DNA of 64,000 bases, from positions 10,090,501 through 10,154,500 of the forward strand of contig NC_054758.1 of the NCBI RefSeq assembly GCF_018143015.1, in the 5' to 3' direction. The notes below the pieces were generated by a model. It was given only the letters and a program-made list of their open reading frames with translations, had not been told where the DNA came from and searched no databases. Positions within the stretch are counted from its first letter, which is position 1, and every line of letters starts with the position of its first letter. Below, piece after piece: positions 10,504 to 21,057 of this stretch. A program made the translations under genes and the position numbers. This DNA comes from Lytechinus variegatus (taxonomy: Eukaryota; Echinodermata; Echinoidea; Temnopleuroida; Toxopneustidae).

Positions 10504-13071
10504 TTTAAAGGAGAAATATATTGATTATGAATGTGGTCTTATTATATATCAATGGAAAGGTAATGATGTGGGGAACATCAGTGGGTCATTCAAAAATACC
10601 GAAAATAATACAAAAAGGTGAAAATCGCCGATTAAAAAACGCTAAAATGCCCCTCCGAAATATGCCTCGCATCGGTCTGTGAATTGACCGGAATTTGATG
10701 ACGTCACTGTCTGTACGAGAGGCGTGATTGGCTCTCCAAAGTGAAGCTCCACTTGCATGCAAAACCTGTTGCGTGGGTACGTTTCCTCCACACTGTCAGT
10801 GAATACTTCTATCACGAATTGAAAGAAAACCCAGAATTTTATCTAGATTTGGATTTTCAAATTGATGATTTTAAAGATGAAGAGAATGATGATGAAGTGA
10901 ACAACACAGTGACGTAGTTGGAGGTAAATTGGGGGAACTATGCCGATGATGATGACGAAAAAATAACGATCACAAGTCATGTACATGCCGATTCGCTACC
11001 AACTCATGCAGCTGCTGCTACAAGTGGTAGCTACACCGCACGGGCCAAATTAAATCCATGAAAATGAATAACCACATCCAGACAGAGTCTATCATAAGAA
11101 GGAAAATAACTGTACTTACAAACAAGTGAATAATCCGAACCTGAAGGCTAATCCCGGGGGGGCCACTTACATTGACGAGTGGATACCATGCGCGACCAAA
11201 AAAACACGTAAAAAGGATGTCCTTTTCACGATAGGGCACGTTACGTACGTAACGTGATAAGGGTGTCAAAAACACAAAAATAATGAAAAAAGGGTATCTA
11301 TTTCGCTAGGAAAATTACGTGTTTAGGGTCGAATATGCGGGGATGATAAAACAAAATTAAAATATTTTATAAAGGATGTCCTTTTGCCCCTATACTACGT
11401 GTTTAGAGTCCTATTTGCGCGAGGTGTAGAAGGTGAGGTCGTACTAAACCAAATAAGGTAAAGCCGACGACCGAAGGACCCGTAACAATAAAACATTCCT
11501 GTACTTGTTTAGGGGTTCATTTCAGGGAATATTTGCTAAGAGTATCGTTTTGTTTCCAATACTTTTTAAGGGTAGTGTTTCACACGCCAATACTTGTTAA
11601 GGGGTGCATTTTCAGAATATGGAAATTACGTATTTAGGGTGCTTTTCGAGACCCCATGGTCGCGCATGGTATCCACTCGTGAATGGAAGTGGCCCCCCCC
11701 CCCGGGAGGCTAATCAACTCAACGAATAGCAGCAGAAGATATGCACTGACGATAAACTTCATGTGGCTGGAATAGATTGTCACTCGTTCTGTTAGATGTA
11801 ATTTTTAACTCATTAATTTGACAAAATTACGAAACTCGGGGAATTATTTATATATATAAAAATATAGTAACATCTCTTATTATTTTTGTATTACGATAAA
11901 ACTAGCTGTTTTGAAGGAAAACGTTGAGGTAAACTTAAATTACATCCCCAACATGCGTAGCTTGTATGTCATTGCAAACAAACCATCTCAAACATGCACG
12001 TATTCCTTCCTTGCCCGCCTTGCTGATTGAGAGCTGTGCAACACGTGCATAGATCTATTCTCTCAGTCTCAGCCAAGGCGAGCAAACAAAACGGCATCAT
12101 GTGTTGTTTTGATGGTTTGTTTACGATCACATAATGCTACGCATGATGGGATGATCTTTTACATCTAATTTTAATTTACCTCAACGTTTTCCTTCAAAAC
12201 AGGTTTTATTGTAATTCAACAAATGATAAGAGATGTTACTATATTTTTATATAGAGAAATAATTCCCCGAGTTTCGTAATTTTGTCAAATTAATGAGATA
12301 AAAGTTACATCTAACAGAACGAGTGACAATCTATCCCAGCCCCATGAAGTTTATCGTCAGTGCATATGCCATATCGTCTGCTACTATTCGTTGAGTTGAT
12401 TTGCCTTCAGGTTCGGATTATTCACTTGTTTGTAAGTACAGTTATATCATTTTCCTTCTTATGATAGACTCTGTCTGGATGTGGTTATTCATGTTCAGCA
12501 TGAATTCAATTTGGCCCGCGCGGTGTAGCTAGCACTTCCAGCAGCATGAATTGGTAGCGAATCGGCATGTACATGACATCACTTGTGATCGTGTTGCAAG
12601 TTAAATTTTCATCATCATCATCATGATCATCGGCGTAATTCCCCCAATTTACCTCCAACTACGTCACTGTGTTGTTCACTTCATCATCATTCTCTTCATC
12701 TCAAAATCATCAATTTGAAAATCCAAATCTAGATAAAATTCTGGGTTTTCTTTCATTTCGGGATCGAAGTATTCAGTGACAATGTGGAGAAAATGTACCC
12801 TTGCAACAGGTTTTGCATGCAAGTGGAGCTTCACGTGGGAGAGCCAATCACGCCTCTCGTACAGACAGTGACGTCATAAAAAATCCCCAATTTCGCGGAC
12901 GTAATTCTGCGTGTTTGAAGCATTCAGAGAGAGAACTTTAAACTATCAATTAAGTGACTTTTATCGGTCTCCATAATAAATGATGTACACCATCATGTTC
13001 TCCTTATTTTCTCCTTTATTGTGATATATGATTCTCCATTTTTACGATTTTCAATATATTTCTACTTTAAA
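10504..13071. mobile_element. Giant palindromic foldback element, ~1-kb arms
   Basis: The left arm (10504-11990, including a 554-bp insertion) and right arm (about 12103-13071) are inverted copies with clear base-by-base similarity. Examples are CACTTGCATGCAAAACCTGTTGC, AAACCCAGAATTTTATCTAG and CATCCAGACAGAGTC, each matched by its reverse complement. Both ends carry TTTAAA next to AATATATTGA/TCAATATATT. The centre is near 12045. There is no transposase. The type is uncertain: a non-autonomous foldback DNA transposon is the best guess. Confidence 0.75.
11153..11706. mobile_element. CCCGGGG-ended MITE nested in the palindrome, 8-bp TSD
   Basis: The inverted ends read CCCGGGGGGGCCACTT-type sequence followed by GAGTGGATACCATGCGCGACC, mirrored at the right end. 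It is flanked by AGGCTAAT at 11145-11152 and 11707-11714. The other palindrome arm preserves the unoccupied site (AGGCAAATC in reverse complement). The interior has degenerate CGTGTTTAGGGT units and a 20-bp perfect palindrome at 11237-11256. An 8-bp duplication fits hAT-like transposition. Other copies: 31311-31794 (truncated) and 32187-32749. Confidence 0.8.
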
Positions 13072-13203
13072 AGGAGAAAATGGTGTTTTAATAAAGTGAA
13101 TGTGTAAGGTTCCATACACCAAATACCAATGAATTGAATAGTTTTCTTCGCAATTAAAGCTTTGAAAATAAACACAATAAATAGTGGCAGCTTACAATTT
13201 TAA

Positions 13204-13334
13204 TAAACTCTGCACCAGGATCGGTAGACTAGCTTACCCGGGGTAATATAGGAGCGCCTTGTGCACCTAGCATGCTGGTCACGTGCGCTATACAAATCCA
13301 ATATTATTATTATTATTATTATTATTCATTTTTA
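13204..13334 (+). mobile_element. SINE-like insertion present only in copy A
   Basis: The insertion ends in GCGCTATACAAATCC followed by an ATT run, the same tail type as the SINEs at 31795-32040 and 45815-46105. The matching place in copy B (about 61260) lacks it, so it inserted after the duplication or was lost from B. Confidence 0.65.
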
Positions 13335-13412
13335 AGATTTCTTGCATTTATGACTTTCCATAATTTTAACATAGAGTTAGACTGTTGTCTGGGTTAAACC
13401 GTACTACGTAAT

Positions 13413-13564
13413 GGGAAGCGTTTCATGTAGTACGTTTTCGTCTAACAAGATGTCGTATCTGACAACTCTCCTTGATTTTGATTAGAAGCTCTGTTACTAT
13501 GGTAACTGTCGGATAAAACTTATCGGTCGCTTTATACGACAAGTCATTTCATGAAACGCTCCCC
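13413..13564. mobile_element. Foldback MITE with GCGTTTCATG ends
   Basis: The ends are inverted: GGGAAGCGTTTCATG against CATGAAACGCTCCCC. Inner inverted blocks around TGTCGGA/TGTCGTA follow. Same family as 675-928, and copied in the duplication at 61330-61480. Confidence 0.7.
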
Positions 13565-13605
13565 TAGAATACTGGCCAATGTCATGAATGTGTCTTACGG
13601 GGCAT

Positions 13606-13945
13606 CATTAGCGTACCTAAGGGCGGGGGGGGCAGACTGCCCCCCTGAAGAGTCACAACTCATGCGCAAGGGACGTATCCCTGCCCCCCCCCCCCCGACG
13701 AGTCACAACTGATCCCTGACGAGCTACAAGTGGCCCCTCTCTCTGAACTTGAAGACCCTTTTTTTTGCTTGTCAATTTTTAATCTGGTGCGAAATGTCCT
13801 TGATTTTTTTTGCTTGTCAAATTTTTTTCTGGTGACAAATAAATGTCGTTTACTTGTGGTTGAAGACCTTTTTTTATTTTGCTTGTCAAATTGTTTGGCG
13901 GACGAATTCCCCCCCCCCCCTTGGAAAATCCTAGGTACGCCACTG
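13606..13945. mobile_element. hAT-like MITE, near-perfect 8-bp TSD
   Basis: The inverted ends read CATTAGCGTACCTA at the left and TAGGTACGCCACTG at the right. Flanks CGGGGCAT and CGGGACAT (7 of 8 identical) form the target duplication. The interior repeats a GCTTGTCAATTTTT-type unit and has long C runs. The CAGTGGCGTA-type ends and 8-bp duplication fit the hAT superfamily. Confidence 0.75.
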
Positions 13946-13997
13946 CGGGACATTATGGTAATTGTTTATGACGAAAAGTCGCGAGTTGTATATATAT

Positions 13998-14287
13998 TCA
14001 CACACAAAGTGATGGAAACTTCCAGTAGCCATCTGACCCAAATCCAGTCCATATTCCTACGTAGTTGACCTGCTGAGGGTCGGGATCGATGTACTCCATT
14101 AGAGGTATATCGTTTCCATATCGATATAATATGATGTGGCCGTCTGCAAAGGAGATCCGATAGTGATCGTACGAAGGTTTGCCGGTCAGGGCCAGTGTGG
14201 CAGGATGGTTCTGGTATAATTCATCCCACTCATAGACCTCTCTAAGTCGACGGATTGCGCCTCCGGTGTTATCCCATCCCCCGATGG
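13998..14287 (-). CDS. FA (Methyltransf_FA) domain, C-terminal exon, copy A
   Basis: This exon encodes the second half of a Methyltransf_FA-type domain, named after crustacean farnesoic acid O-methyltransferase and found in many invertebrate extracellular multidomain proteins. Methyltransferase activity should not be assumed. Landmarks are IGGWDNTGGAIRR near the start, YRISFADGHIILYR in the middle and IDPDPQQVNYVGIWTGFG near the end, then WKFPSLCV and a TGA at 13998-14000. The acceptor (TTTTCAG, cut after 14288) splices in phase 1 to the donor at 15905, giving YEIAIGGW across the junction, as the family expects. The duplicate at 61927-62216 differs by only two residues (D/E and L/T), suggesting constraint or recency. 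It is the last exon of the minus-strand gene. Confidence 0.85.
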
Positions 14288-14879
14288 CTGAAAATGAATA
14301 TTGATAACTGCATTACATTATCAATAAAAATAATAACCAACATGAAAATTACACTTTCTTAAATCTCCATTCCACAGAGAGTAAGACATCTGTGAGACCA
14401 CTGTAAGCAAGGTAAGGCCATGATGAAACTTGCTTGATTTGTCAAAGATCTCCGAGGTTTTTAACGATTTCTGAGTGATCTTTCAGCAGTCTCTCGATGA
14501 ACTTTAAAAGTTATTATTAGTCTTTCCATGATCTTTCAACAGTCTCCCTTTTTTTTTGGGGGGGGGGGCGGAGATCTATAAAAGTCAGCCGTTCAGATTT
14601 CCTATCGGGTGACTACTTCACTCTTGAAGAGTTCTTTCAGATGACTTGCTTAGTCTTTCTGAGAAATTCATTGATCTTTCAAAGATTTCTGGTAGTACGT
14701 CGGATAATCTTTTAGTGATCTCTCAATTGTCTTATTGGTCTACTCGGTAATAGGGTCCTACGGTAATCTTGCTGGAAATGTCATTTTTGGTCTTTCGTAG
14801 GGTTTTCAGAGCCATTTCACAGAGGGAGCACGTTTCACTGATCTTGAAGACTGCCGAAAGACCTCGTCAATTTTCCGTC

Positions 14880-15275
14880 TTCTAGTGGTTTTCAATGGTC
14901 CCAAACCAATGGCCGAGGGTTCGAATCCCACCCGACGCCAATGTCCTTTGCAAAGCAAAAACTGTGGTGTTAACCGGTGTACATAGAGGACCACACCAGT
15001 TATTTTACACCGGTGTTAAATTGGTGGTGTTAGTTTTACACCTATAGGTGTTATTACAACACCTAGGTTGTTACATTTACACTCTTTGGTGTTATGTTCA
15101 ATCTCTAGGGTGTTATTTTAACACCTCAGGGTGTGGTCCTCTATTAACACCAATTGGTGTCAGTTTTAACACCACAGTTTTACAGTGTGGGAAGGCGCTC
15201 ACCCACGTTTGTCACTCTCTACCCAGGTGTTAAATGGGTACCCGGTAGGCTGCGAACGCCAATTTGATTACATGA
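14880..15275 (+). mobile_element. tRNA-derived SINE interrupted by a foldback repeat
   Basis: The head carries a clear B box (GGTTCGAATCCC at about 14918-14929). The body after the nested repeat (CTCTCTACCCAGGTGTTAAATGGGTACCCGGTAGG) matches the SINE fragment at 31795-32040. No ATT tail is visible, so the 3' end is truncated. Confidence 0.55.
14953..15188. mobile_element. Foldback repeat of ACACC/GGTGT units nested in a SINE
   Basis: The ends are inverted: AAAACTGTGGTGTTAA against TTAACACCACAGTTTT. An inner inverted pair AGAGGACCACAC/GTGTGGTCCTCT brackets about 150 bp. Roughly a dozen GGTGTTA/TAACACC motifs lie inside. It separates SINE sequence at about 14880-14952 from its continuation at 15189-15275. 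The copy in B is at 62880-63115. Confidence 0.65.
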
Positions 15276-15904
15276 TTTATTGACATAAGAATTATTGAAA
15301 TACATTATATTCATGAAGATTCATTGATACGTATACAAGTGAGTTTGACCATGTATGAATACCTAGCAGATCGAGATAGGCAAACGTCCCCCCCCCCGCT
15401 GCTTATTTTGAACACCAGTAGTATGTACTCTAAAATAGGAAGTGTCCCAGATCTTGTGCATCCTTTTCAAAATGGAAGCAAATATTTGTTGACTTTCCCT
15501 CATTTTATCTGCGGGGAGGGGCTTTTTATTCATGGGGAAAAATAGTCATATCCGTCAAACTCTAATTACTATACTCTTGGCTTTTCTGCTGGCCATTTTC
15601 TTGATTAACCAGTATGCTGTTTCATTTCCAAATCTAACGATGAAATAACAATGATTACAATAAGTTTCTATAATCAACTTAGAAAGGTTAGTGGTTGTAA
15701 TTGTTACATTACTACAAGATTCTCAAAGTTAATGGAAGGGAATGCAGTTTTTTTTAAATGGAAGAGAGAAAGAGAAAAATAATGTAGACCATAAGGAGAT
15801 ACGAGATAAATACAAAAAAGATGCAAGTAGAATTTATTACACAACGAATGATATTGAAAAGATAATGGCAATGGAAACAGAAGAAGTATGTATGCTTCAC
15901 GCAC

Positions 15905-16015
15905 CTATTTCGTACATATATCCAACGTCTTCTTCGTTGCTCCTGGAGAGTCCAATATGTGCGTCATTGTTAGCGCTGACCTCGAAGTCAAATGAAGTCA
16001 TGCCAGGGACGACTG
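15905..16015 (-). CDS. FA (Methyltransf_FA) domain, N-terminal exon, copy A
   Basis: This exon encodes the first half of the FA domain: GMTSFDFEV, then ANNDAHIGLS, then YMYEI up to a GAAATAG|GTGCGT donor at 15905. Its phase-1 end joins the exon at 14287. Two starts are possible. An acceptor AG at 16016-16017 gives a phase-1 start matching the EGF exon (18284-18382). Alternatively, the open frame continues to about 16080, with CAG acceptors near 16069-16078 in phase 2. The shorter form is preferred because its phase fits and because copy B has a 1-base difference just upstream (about 63981-63984) that would break the longer form. Confidence 0.75.
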
Positions 16016-16511
16016 CTAATCCGGAAAGGTATATTGTCTCGTGGTGCCAACGTTCACCGTGTGAAGAACTGGGCATGCTGTCATATTAATAAGATGTATA
16101 TTGCTTAATGTTTCCATCTGATTAATTCGTTTAATGTTTGTATTTCAATAGGGTACAGCCGTACATACAAACTCCTTTTACGTACGGAATGAATAACTGG
16201 CAATGTTCAAGTAATCTATGAAACACAATCCACACATATTGTTTTTGTACATTCCAGGAGCAAATTTATTACAAATAACTAGATGCCAGCGTCAGTTCGG
16301 TACAATTATTACTTTAGTTATACTTGAAAATTTTCCAGTAAATTCAGCAGAAAGAATGAGTAGAAATGTATGACTATACGTATAATTTCCACCCAGCTAC
16401 CTATGGAGTCATATTAACTAGATTTTATTCTAAAGATTGTACACTTAAAACTATTGTCAATCTAATAAAGCTATCAGTCGATCACCAAGTGTCATCTCTT
16501 GTGACTTATAT

Positions 16512-17094
16512 TTAAAGAGCAAGTCCACCCCTGGGAAATGCTGACTTGAATGGATAGAGAAAAACTAGCATAGTGTTGAAAACTTCATCAAAATCGGATG
16601 TAAAATAGGAAAGTTATGACATTTCAAACTCTCGCTTATTTTTCACGAAACAGTGATAGGTGAGTCAGTGGATGATGTCCATCACTCACTATTTCTTTAG
16701 TTTTTTATTGTTTGAATTATAAAATATTTCTTTTTTAATAGATCTGGCAATAAGGACCAGCTTGACTGAACCATGTAGTATTAAACAATGCTAATTCCAC
16801 ATTTTCAGGAAGTAATTAATCATTGTTTCACTTGACAATGAGGAGAAAATTAGGATATTTCATATTTTACATTAAAAGTACAAAAGAAATACTGAGTGGA
16901 TGACGTCATAGTCTCCTCATTTGCATACCAGCAGCATGTGGATATAACTGTTTTGTGAAATAAAGCAAAACTTTAAAATGTCATAACTTTCTTATTTTAC
17001 ATCCGATTTTGATAGACTTTTCAGTGTTATGCTTGTTGGATTTTTCTCTTTTTATTCAAACCAACTTTTTGTTGGGGTAGACTTGTCCTTTAAC
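16512..17094. mobile_element. MITE family M5, TTAA-ended, intact copy
   Basis: The ends are inverted: TTTAAAGAGCAAGTCCACCCC against GGGGTAGACTTGTCCTTTAA. About 200 bp of further inverted similarity follows, including TTATGACATTT and CATCCGATTTTGAT. The family has five copies in this window (also 20452, 21275, 30725, 44723). TTAA at the ends may be the target duplication (piggyBac-like) or part of the terminal repeat. Confidence 0.75.
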
Positions 17095-17330
17095 TTCATC
17101 CATTCTTATTGTAAATATCTTGTACTTCAAAAATAGGGTGTGCATGGTTTTCTTTGTTAATGAAACGAAATGGAAGAATAAGAGCGTCGGTTGGTTCTAG
17201 TACCTTTCGACTAATTTGGCTTTGCACAATAATTTAATGTAAATAATGCACTTTGTCGAGACATTAACACAGTAACATGCGCTACAATGCCAACACGAAT
17301 CCATTTTTACTCATAAATGCTACATGTAAA

Positions 17331-18000
17331 TGAAGAGTTTATTTGCAAAAGGGGTTAGGTCCACTTTGGACCATTCCGAGAAAAACTGTGTTTATAATTC
17401 TGACTTGTTACAATAATCTTATGAGAAACTAAGTTTTCATGATGTACTACCCTATCATGTGAACATAAAATTGGGTATAAAAGAAATCTACCTGTCTTCA
17501 TTTTTTTTAATTATTTAAAAAATATATCATTATGGACCTAACCCCTTTTGCAAGCAACCTGAAATGAATCCAATCTATTTGATAAAAAGTGATCTTGATT
17601 TGCCACCTTCATTCACGTTTTCATTTTAACTTCAAATTTTCTTTTGTATCATCAGAGCGACTAAAAATTTAGAGATTTTGACACAGAAAACAATAAAATT
17701 TATGAAAAATTGAAATAACCCCTTCTGACAAACGAGTTATTCAGCAGAGTTTGGTTGCAAAAGGGATTAGGTCTACTCAAAGAAAATCATTTTTAATTCT
17801 TCCATATTGCAATATCCTTATGCAAAACTGAATTTTCATGATACCCTACCATGAGAACATAAACTTGGGTATAAAAGAAATCTACTGTCTTTTTTAAAGA
17901 AATTCTTTCAAAAAAAATTCTGTGTGGACCTAATCCTTTTTGCAACTAAACTGAAATAGACCTAACGCCTTTTGAAAAAAGGAGTTTTCGTAACTACAAC
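17331..18000. repeat. Two tandem ~430-bp units, same family as 8105-9000
   Basis: The first unit starts at TGAAGAGTTTATTTGCAAAAGG and the second near 17745. Both share the CCCTACCATG(T/A)GAACATAAA core and the ACCTAACCCCTTTTGCAA end with the 8-kb cluster. The second unit is shortened. Confidence 0.6.
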
Positions 18001-18069
18001 AGGGACAGGTTAAAGAACACAGTAAATCTATTGAAAATGTCCGTCAAATGAGAAAGAACAGCTGGGAGG

Positions 18070-18180
18070 TCTTTGTCGAAAATTAGTAAACTGGAACAGC
18101 AGTTTCGTCCTAAGTTTCGAAGCTTGTCGAGAGTCCAGGACGAAACTGCAGTTTTGATCACCAATTTTCGACAAAGGCTT
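18070..18180. repeat. Small palindrome (foldback)
   Basis: CTTTGTCGAAAATTAGTAA and CAGCAGTTTCGTCC are mirrored by CAGGACGAAACTGCAG and CCAATTTTCGACAAAGG. Similar segments occur near 9460-9600, 3930 and 59040. Confidence 0.65.
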
Positions 18181-18283
18181 TTTGGTTGATCTTTGCCATG
18201 GAATGCATTTTGTAATACACTTTATATGTTCTTGATTCGTTTTGAGTCACAGAAGCGAGATATCTGTAATATATCATACTTAC

Positions 18284-18382
18284 AACATGTGGCACCATAG
18301 AAGTTTTCAGGACAGATGCATTCAAATCCAATAAAAGTTTCCTTGCAGGTTCCTTCATTGAGACAAGGGTTTGATACGCAAT
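18284..18382 (-). CDS. EGF-like domain exon
   Basis: A 99-bp phase 1-1 exon encodes one complete EGF-like domain. Its six cysteines have standard spacing: DC, NPC, GTC, FEC, IC, ATC, with [23 protein letters not shown] and a closing C. The acceptor is TCCACAG and the donor GTT|GTAAGT. No Ca-binding D-x-D/N signature is evident. The upstream exon (ending 19678) joins in frame to give EIPDCVSNPC. The downstream partner by phase is the FA exon at 16015. Symmetric phase 1-1 is typical of shuffled extracellular modules. Confidence 0.9.
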
Positions 18383-19099
18383 CTGTGGATGGAAAAGGGT
18401 AGGCATATACACAACGAGTTTTCATATGCTTTCCTATATAGAGTTCGTGCTCACATTGCCTGTTCGATGAGATATAGATCTTGCTCAAGAGGCTTTAATG
18501 GAGATTAAAATATCATCCAGTTTCTTAAGTCAATGAACAAAAAAGACAATCATTTCGGACATTTTGTTTGATTTACAAAATCAGCTGTAAAGTGTTCAGA
18601 AAAAAGTCAAACTTGAGGGACTGAATATCAACTTTTTTAGCTCACGCTGCGTGTTCACATCTATTATTAGTTACATACCTACCCTGTTCATATTACAATG
18701 CTTATATCCAGTTTTAGGTTGGAATATAAAAAAAAAATCAGCTTGCGCTTTGCGCTCGCATTATTTACTAATGGATTATGAGATGCCATTATATCTCGCA
18801 TATAATAAAGCTAAGAAAGCACTGTTATGACTATCCATTCAAAGAAACCAACAAAATTAACCTTTAAGCGGTTGATCAGTGAAAACGTGGATTCCGAGAC
18901 TCATAACTAGGTGTAGTATAGGTAATCATTTTATAGGTAATAATCGTAAGTTTAAATACTAAGTAATTCTGTAATTCACACGTCTACTTTCTTTATTTGC
19001 AGTATGTGTATTTTGTTTCCTTTATTGCAAAGCGCGTAGAGAAACTTTCAGTCTACTATGCGCTATATTAGAGAAGTATTATTATTATTATTATAAACA

Positions 19100-19260
19100 T
19101 ATCTTTTGCCCCCCCCCGCCCCTGAATTGCACCTTTGGTTGTTACTTTTACACCCTTGGTGTTATATTCAAACTCTAGGGTGTAATTACAACACTTCAGT
19201 GTGTGGTCCTCTAAGGAGGCCAACTCGTGTAAATTTAAGCACCCAGTTTTTACAGGGTAA
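19100..19260. repeat. Degraded ACACC/GGTGT foldback fragment
   Basis: TTTACACCCTTGGTGTTAT, GGGTGTAATTACAACAC and GTGTGGTCCTCT match the foldback repeat at 14953-15188. The left part is replaced by an ATT run and C-rich sequence. Confidence 0.5.
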
Positions 19261-19677
19261 TGGCATCCGCCGTGCAAAAAAGCTCCTTGTTATCATCTTT
19301 AGGCCGATATGGTAATATGGACATGAATTTGTAATGCGCGAGTATCCATCATAAGAGATGCACATGGCGCAGTAAAGAAAGAAGAAAAAATAATTTAAGA
19401 AATTAAAAACGGGAAGAATTATAATTACTTAAAAGCTTGTGCGAATAACCAGGTATTCAGAGAATTTTTGAAGTGGTGAGACAAGAACTGTTACGGATAT
19501 CTTTTGGAAATATTTTCCATAGGAATGGCACAGCGTATAGGAAGGGTCGATCCCCCATGAATGATGAGATTGTGGTATAGCAACTATAAGGATAAACTAG
19601 CCGACCTTAAGCTACGAGAGGGATTGTAAGGAGTTATCAAGTCACAGTTGTAATCAAAGGGGAAAGATATGAATTAC

Positions 19678-19966
19678 CTGGAATTTCACAAATAAATCTT
19701 TGCTCCACGTTTGCCAGTTCTGGTATATCTTTCATCCAGGAAAGGTCATTTTGTATCAATTTGGGTACCATGGTAACAATGTGGCCATCTTCGAGTGTTT
19801 TGGCGCCGCAGACCATATCTACTACACCCGGGCAAAATTCTGCTTCTCCCGTTGTAGCGGACCGTTGAACAACTGCATTGATGACAATAACGTTATTTAA
19901 AAAGGGTGTCACACTATCCCCGTCTTGCAAAGAATTCCAATTGATCTGATTGACCTCAACTACACA
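19678..19966 (-). CDS. Exon for an unrecognised extracellular domain upstream of EGF
   Basis: A 289-bp exon, open throughout, runs from a TTTTTTAACAG acceptor to a TTCCAG|GTAATT donor. It encodes about 96 residues: CVVEVNQINW, then a hydrophobic NNVIVINAVV strand, EFCPGVVDMVCGAKT with two cysteines, and RFICEIP at the end. The phase-1 end fits the EGF exon. The closing FICE resembles the last strand of C-type lectin domains, but the WIG and Ca-site motifs are absent, so I do not call it a lectin. The start codon of the protein lies elsewhere. The acceptor falls inside the terminal repeat of a MITE (19963-20210), so the native exon start may differ. Confidence 0.55.
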
Positions 19967-20210
19967 CTGTTAAAAAATAATTTAAACAACACTTTTTACT
20001 ATTTTTGCAATGTGAATCACACAGTAGTTGTTTAAACATTTTAAACAAGCGTTTAAAATCTTACACAACCATGCTTAGATTATTCCTAATAAAATATTTG
20101 AATCTAAACTTTTTTTTAATAGATTTTAAACACCTGTTTAAAATGTTAAAACAACAATTGTGCGATTCAAGTAATAAACAGCGTCGTTTAAATCATAGTT
20201 TAACAGTGTG
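19963..20210. mobile_element. MITE with CACACTGTTAAA ends and TA flanks
   Basis: CACACTGTTAAA at the left and TTTAACAGTGTG at the right are inverted, with TA on both sides. The interior is rich in GTTTAAA/TTTAAAC motifs on both strands. TA duplication suggests a Tc1/mariner-type mobiliser. Its left end overlaps the acceptor of the minus-strand exon at 19966. Confidence 0.7.
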
Positions 20211-20451
20211 TAGAAATCCATCAACTTTATATATTTTTAATGCAAGATATATATGCAAAATGTCAATATATAAACAAAGAGAAGCACAATGAATTGTCAA
20301 GAAATAATGCATGCCAAGAAGCAATGCATGCATAAATATATATCAAAAGAATTATTTAAGAAAACATTATGAACCGAAAGAGATGTTGGTGCCGCTGGCA
20401 TTCCATAGTAAGAGTAATGATACATCTGTGTTAGACGGAGACCATAACGTA

Positions 20452-21057
20452 TTAAAGAGATTGTCCAGGCTGGAGGTATTTGTATCTCAATAAATATAGT
20501 AAAATTCACAAAGCACAATGCTGAAAATTCGATCAAAATCTGGTAACAAATAACGAAGTTATTGAATATTAAAGATTTGCATTATTCCGGTGAAACAGTT
20601 CCAGGCATGTCTTTATGAATATTCATTAGATGGGCTGATGATGTCATATCCCCCACTTGTTTTTTTTTTCATTACATGAAATTAGATTTTTTAATTTTTT
20701 TTTCTACCAAGAACTAAAGCAATTGGATTGACACCTGATTAAGTGCATTAGTTATTTATAGCTGAAATTTATTTTATCATAATGAAGACACATTATTTAC
20801 ACATGTATGGAAAAATGAAATATTTATTATTTCATGTAATAACATTAGAAAATGAAAGTGGCGATGTGACATCATCAGCTCACCTAATGATTATTCATGA
20901 CAATGTGCATATAACTGTTTTCACAAAATATTGATATACTTTAAAATTCGAAAACTTTGTTATTTCTTATCCAATTTTGATTCAATATTCAGCATTTTGC
21001 TCTGTGTATTTTACTCTATTTATTTAGATATATTTTCAGCCCGGACCATCGATTTAA
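20452..21057. mobile_element. MITE family M5, diverged copy
   Basis: The order of blocks matches 16512-17094: ATTAAAGAGATTGTCC, ATGCTGAAAATTCGATCAAAAT, GATGATGTCAT and TTGTTATTTCTTATCCAATTTTGAT. It is more diverged than the other copies. Confidence 0.6.

Larger units (their letters stand above)
13128..16041 (+). repeat. Segmental duplication, copy A
   Basis: Nearly the same sequence, by eye mostly one difference every 30-50 bases, recurs in the same orientation at 61192-64000, where it is cut by the window edge. It contains a MITE (13413-13564), a hAT-like MITE with its target duplication (13606-13945), two FA-domain exons (minus), a SINE with a nested foldback repeat, and unique sequence between them. 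Copy A carries a SINE-like insertion (13204-13334) that copy B lacks; copy B has about 43 extra bases near 63186. Confidence 0.9.

Noticed and set aside
11300-11650. TTTAGGG motifs resembling plant-type telomere repeats
   Set aside because: Scattered at irregular spacing inside a MITE and repeated in its other copies; not a tandem telomeric array.
19678-19966. C-type lectin domain ending in FICE
   Set aside because: Only the last strand resembles the family; the WIG core, Ca-binding triplets and conserved Cys spacing are missing.
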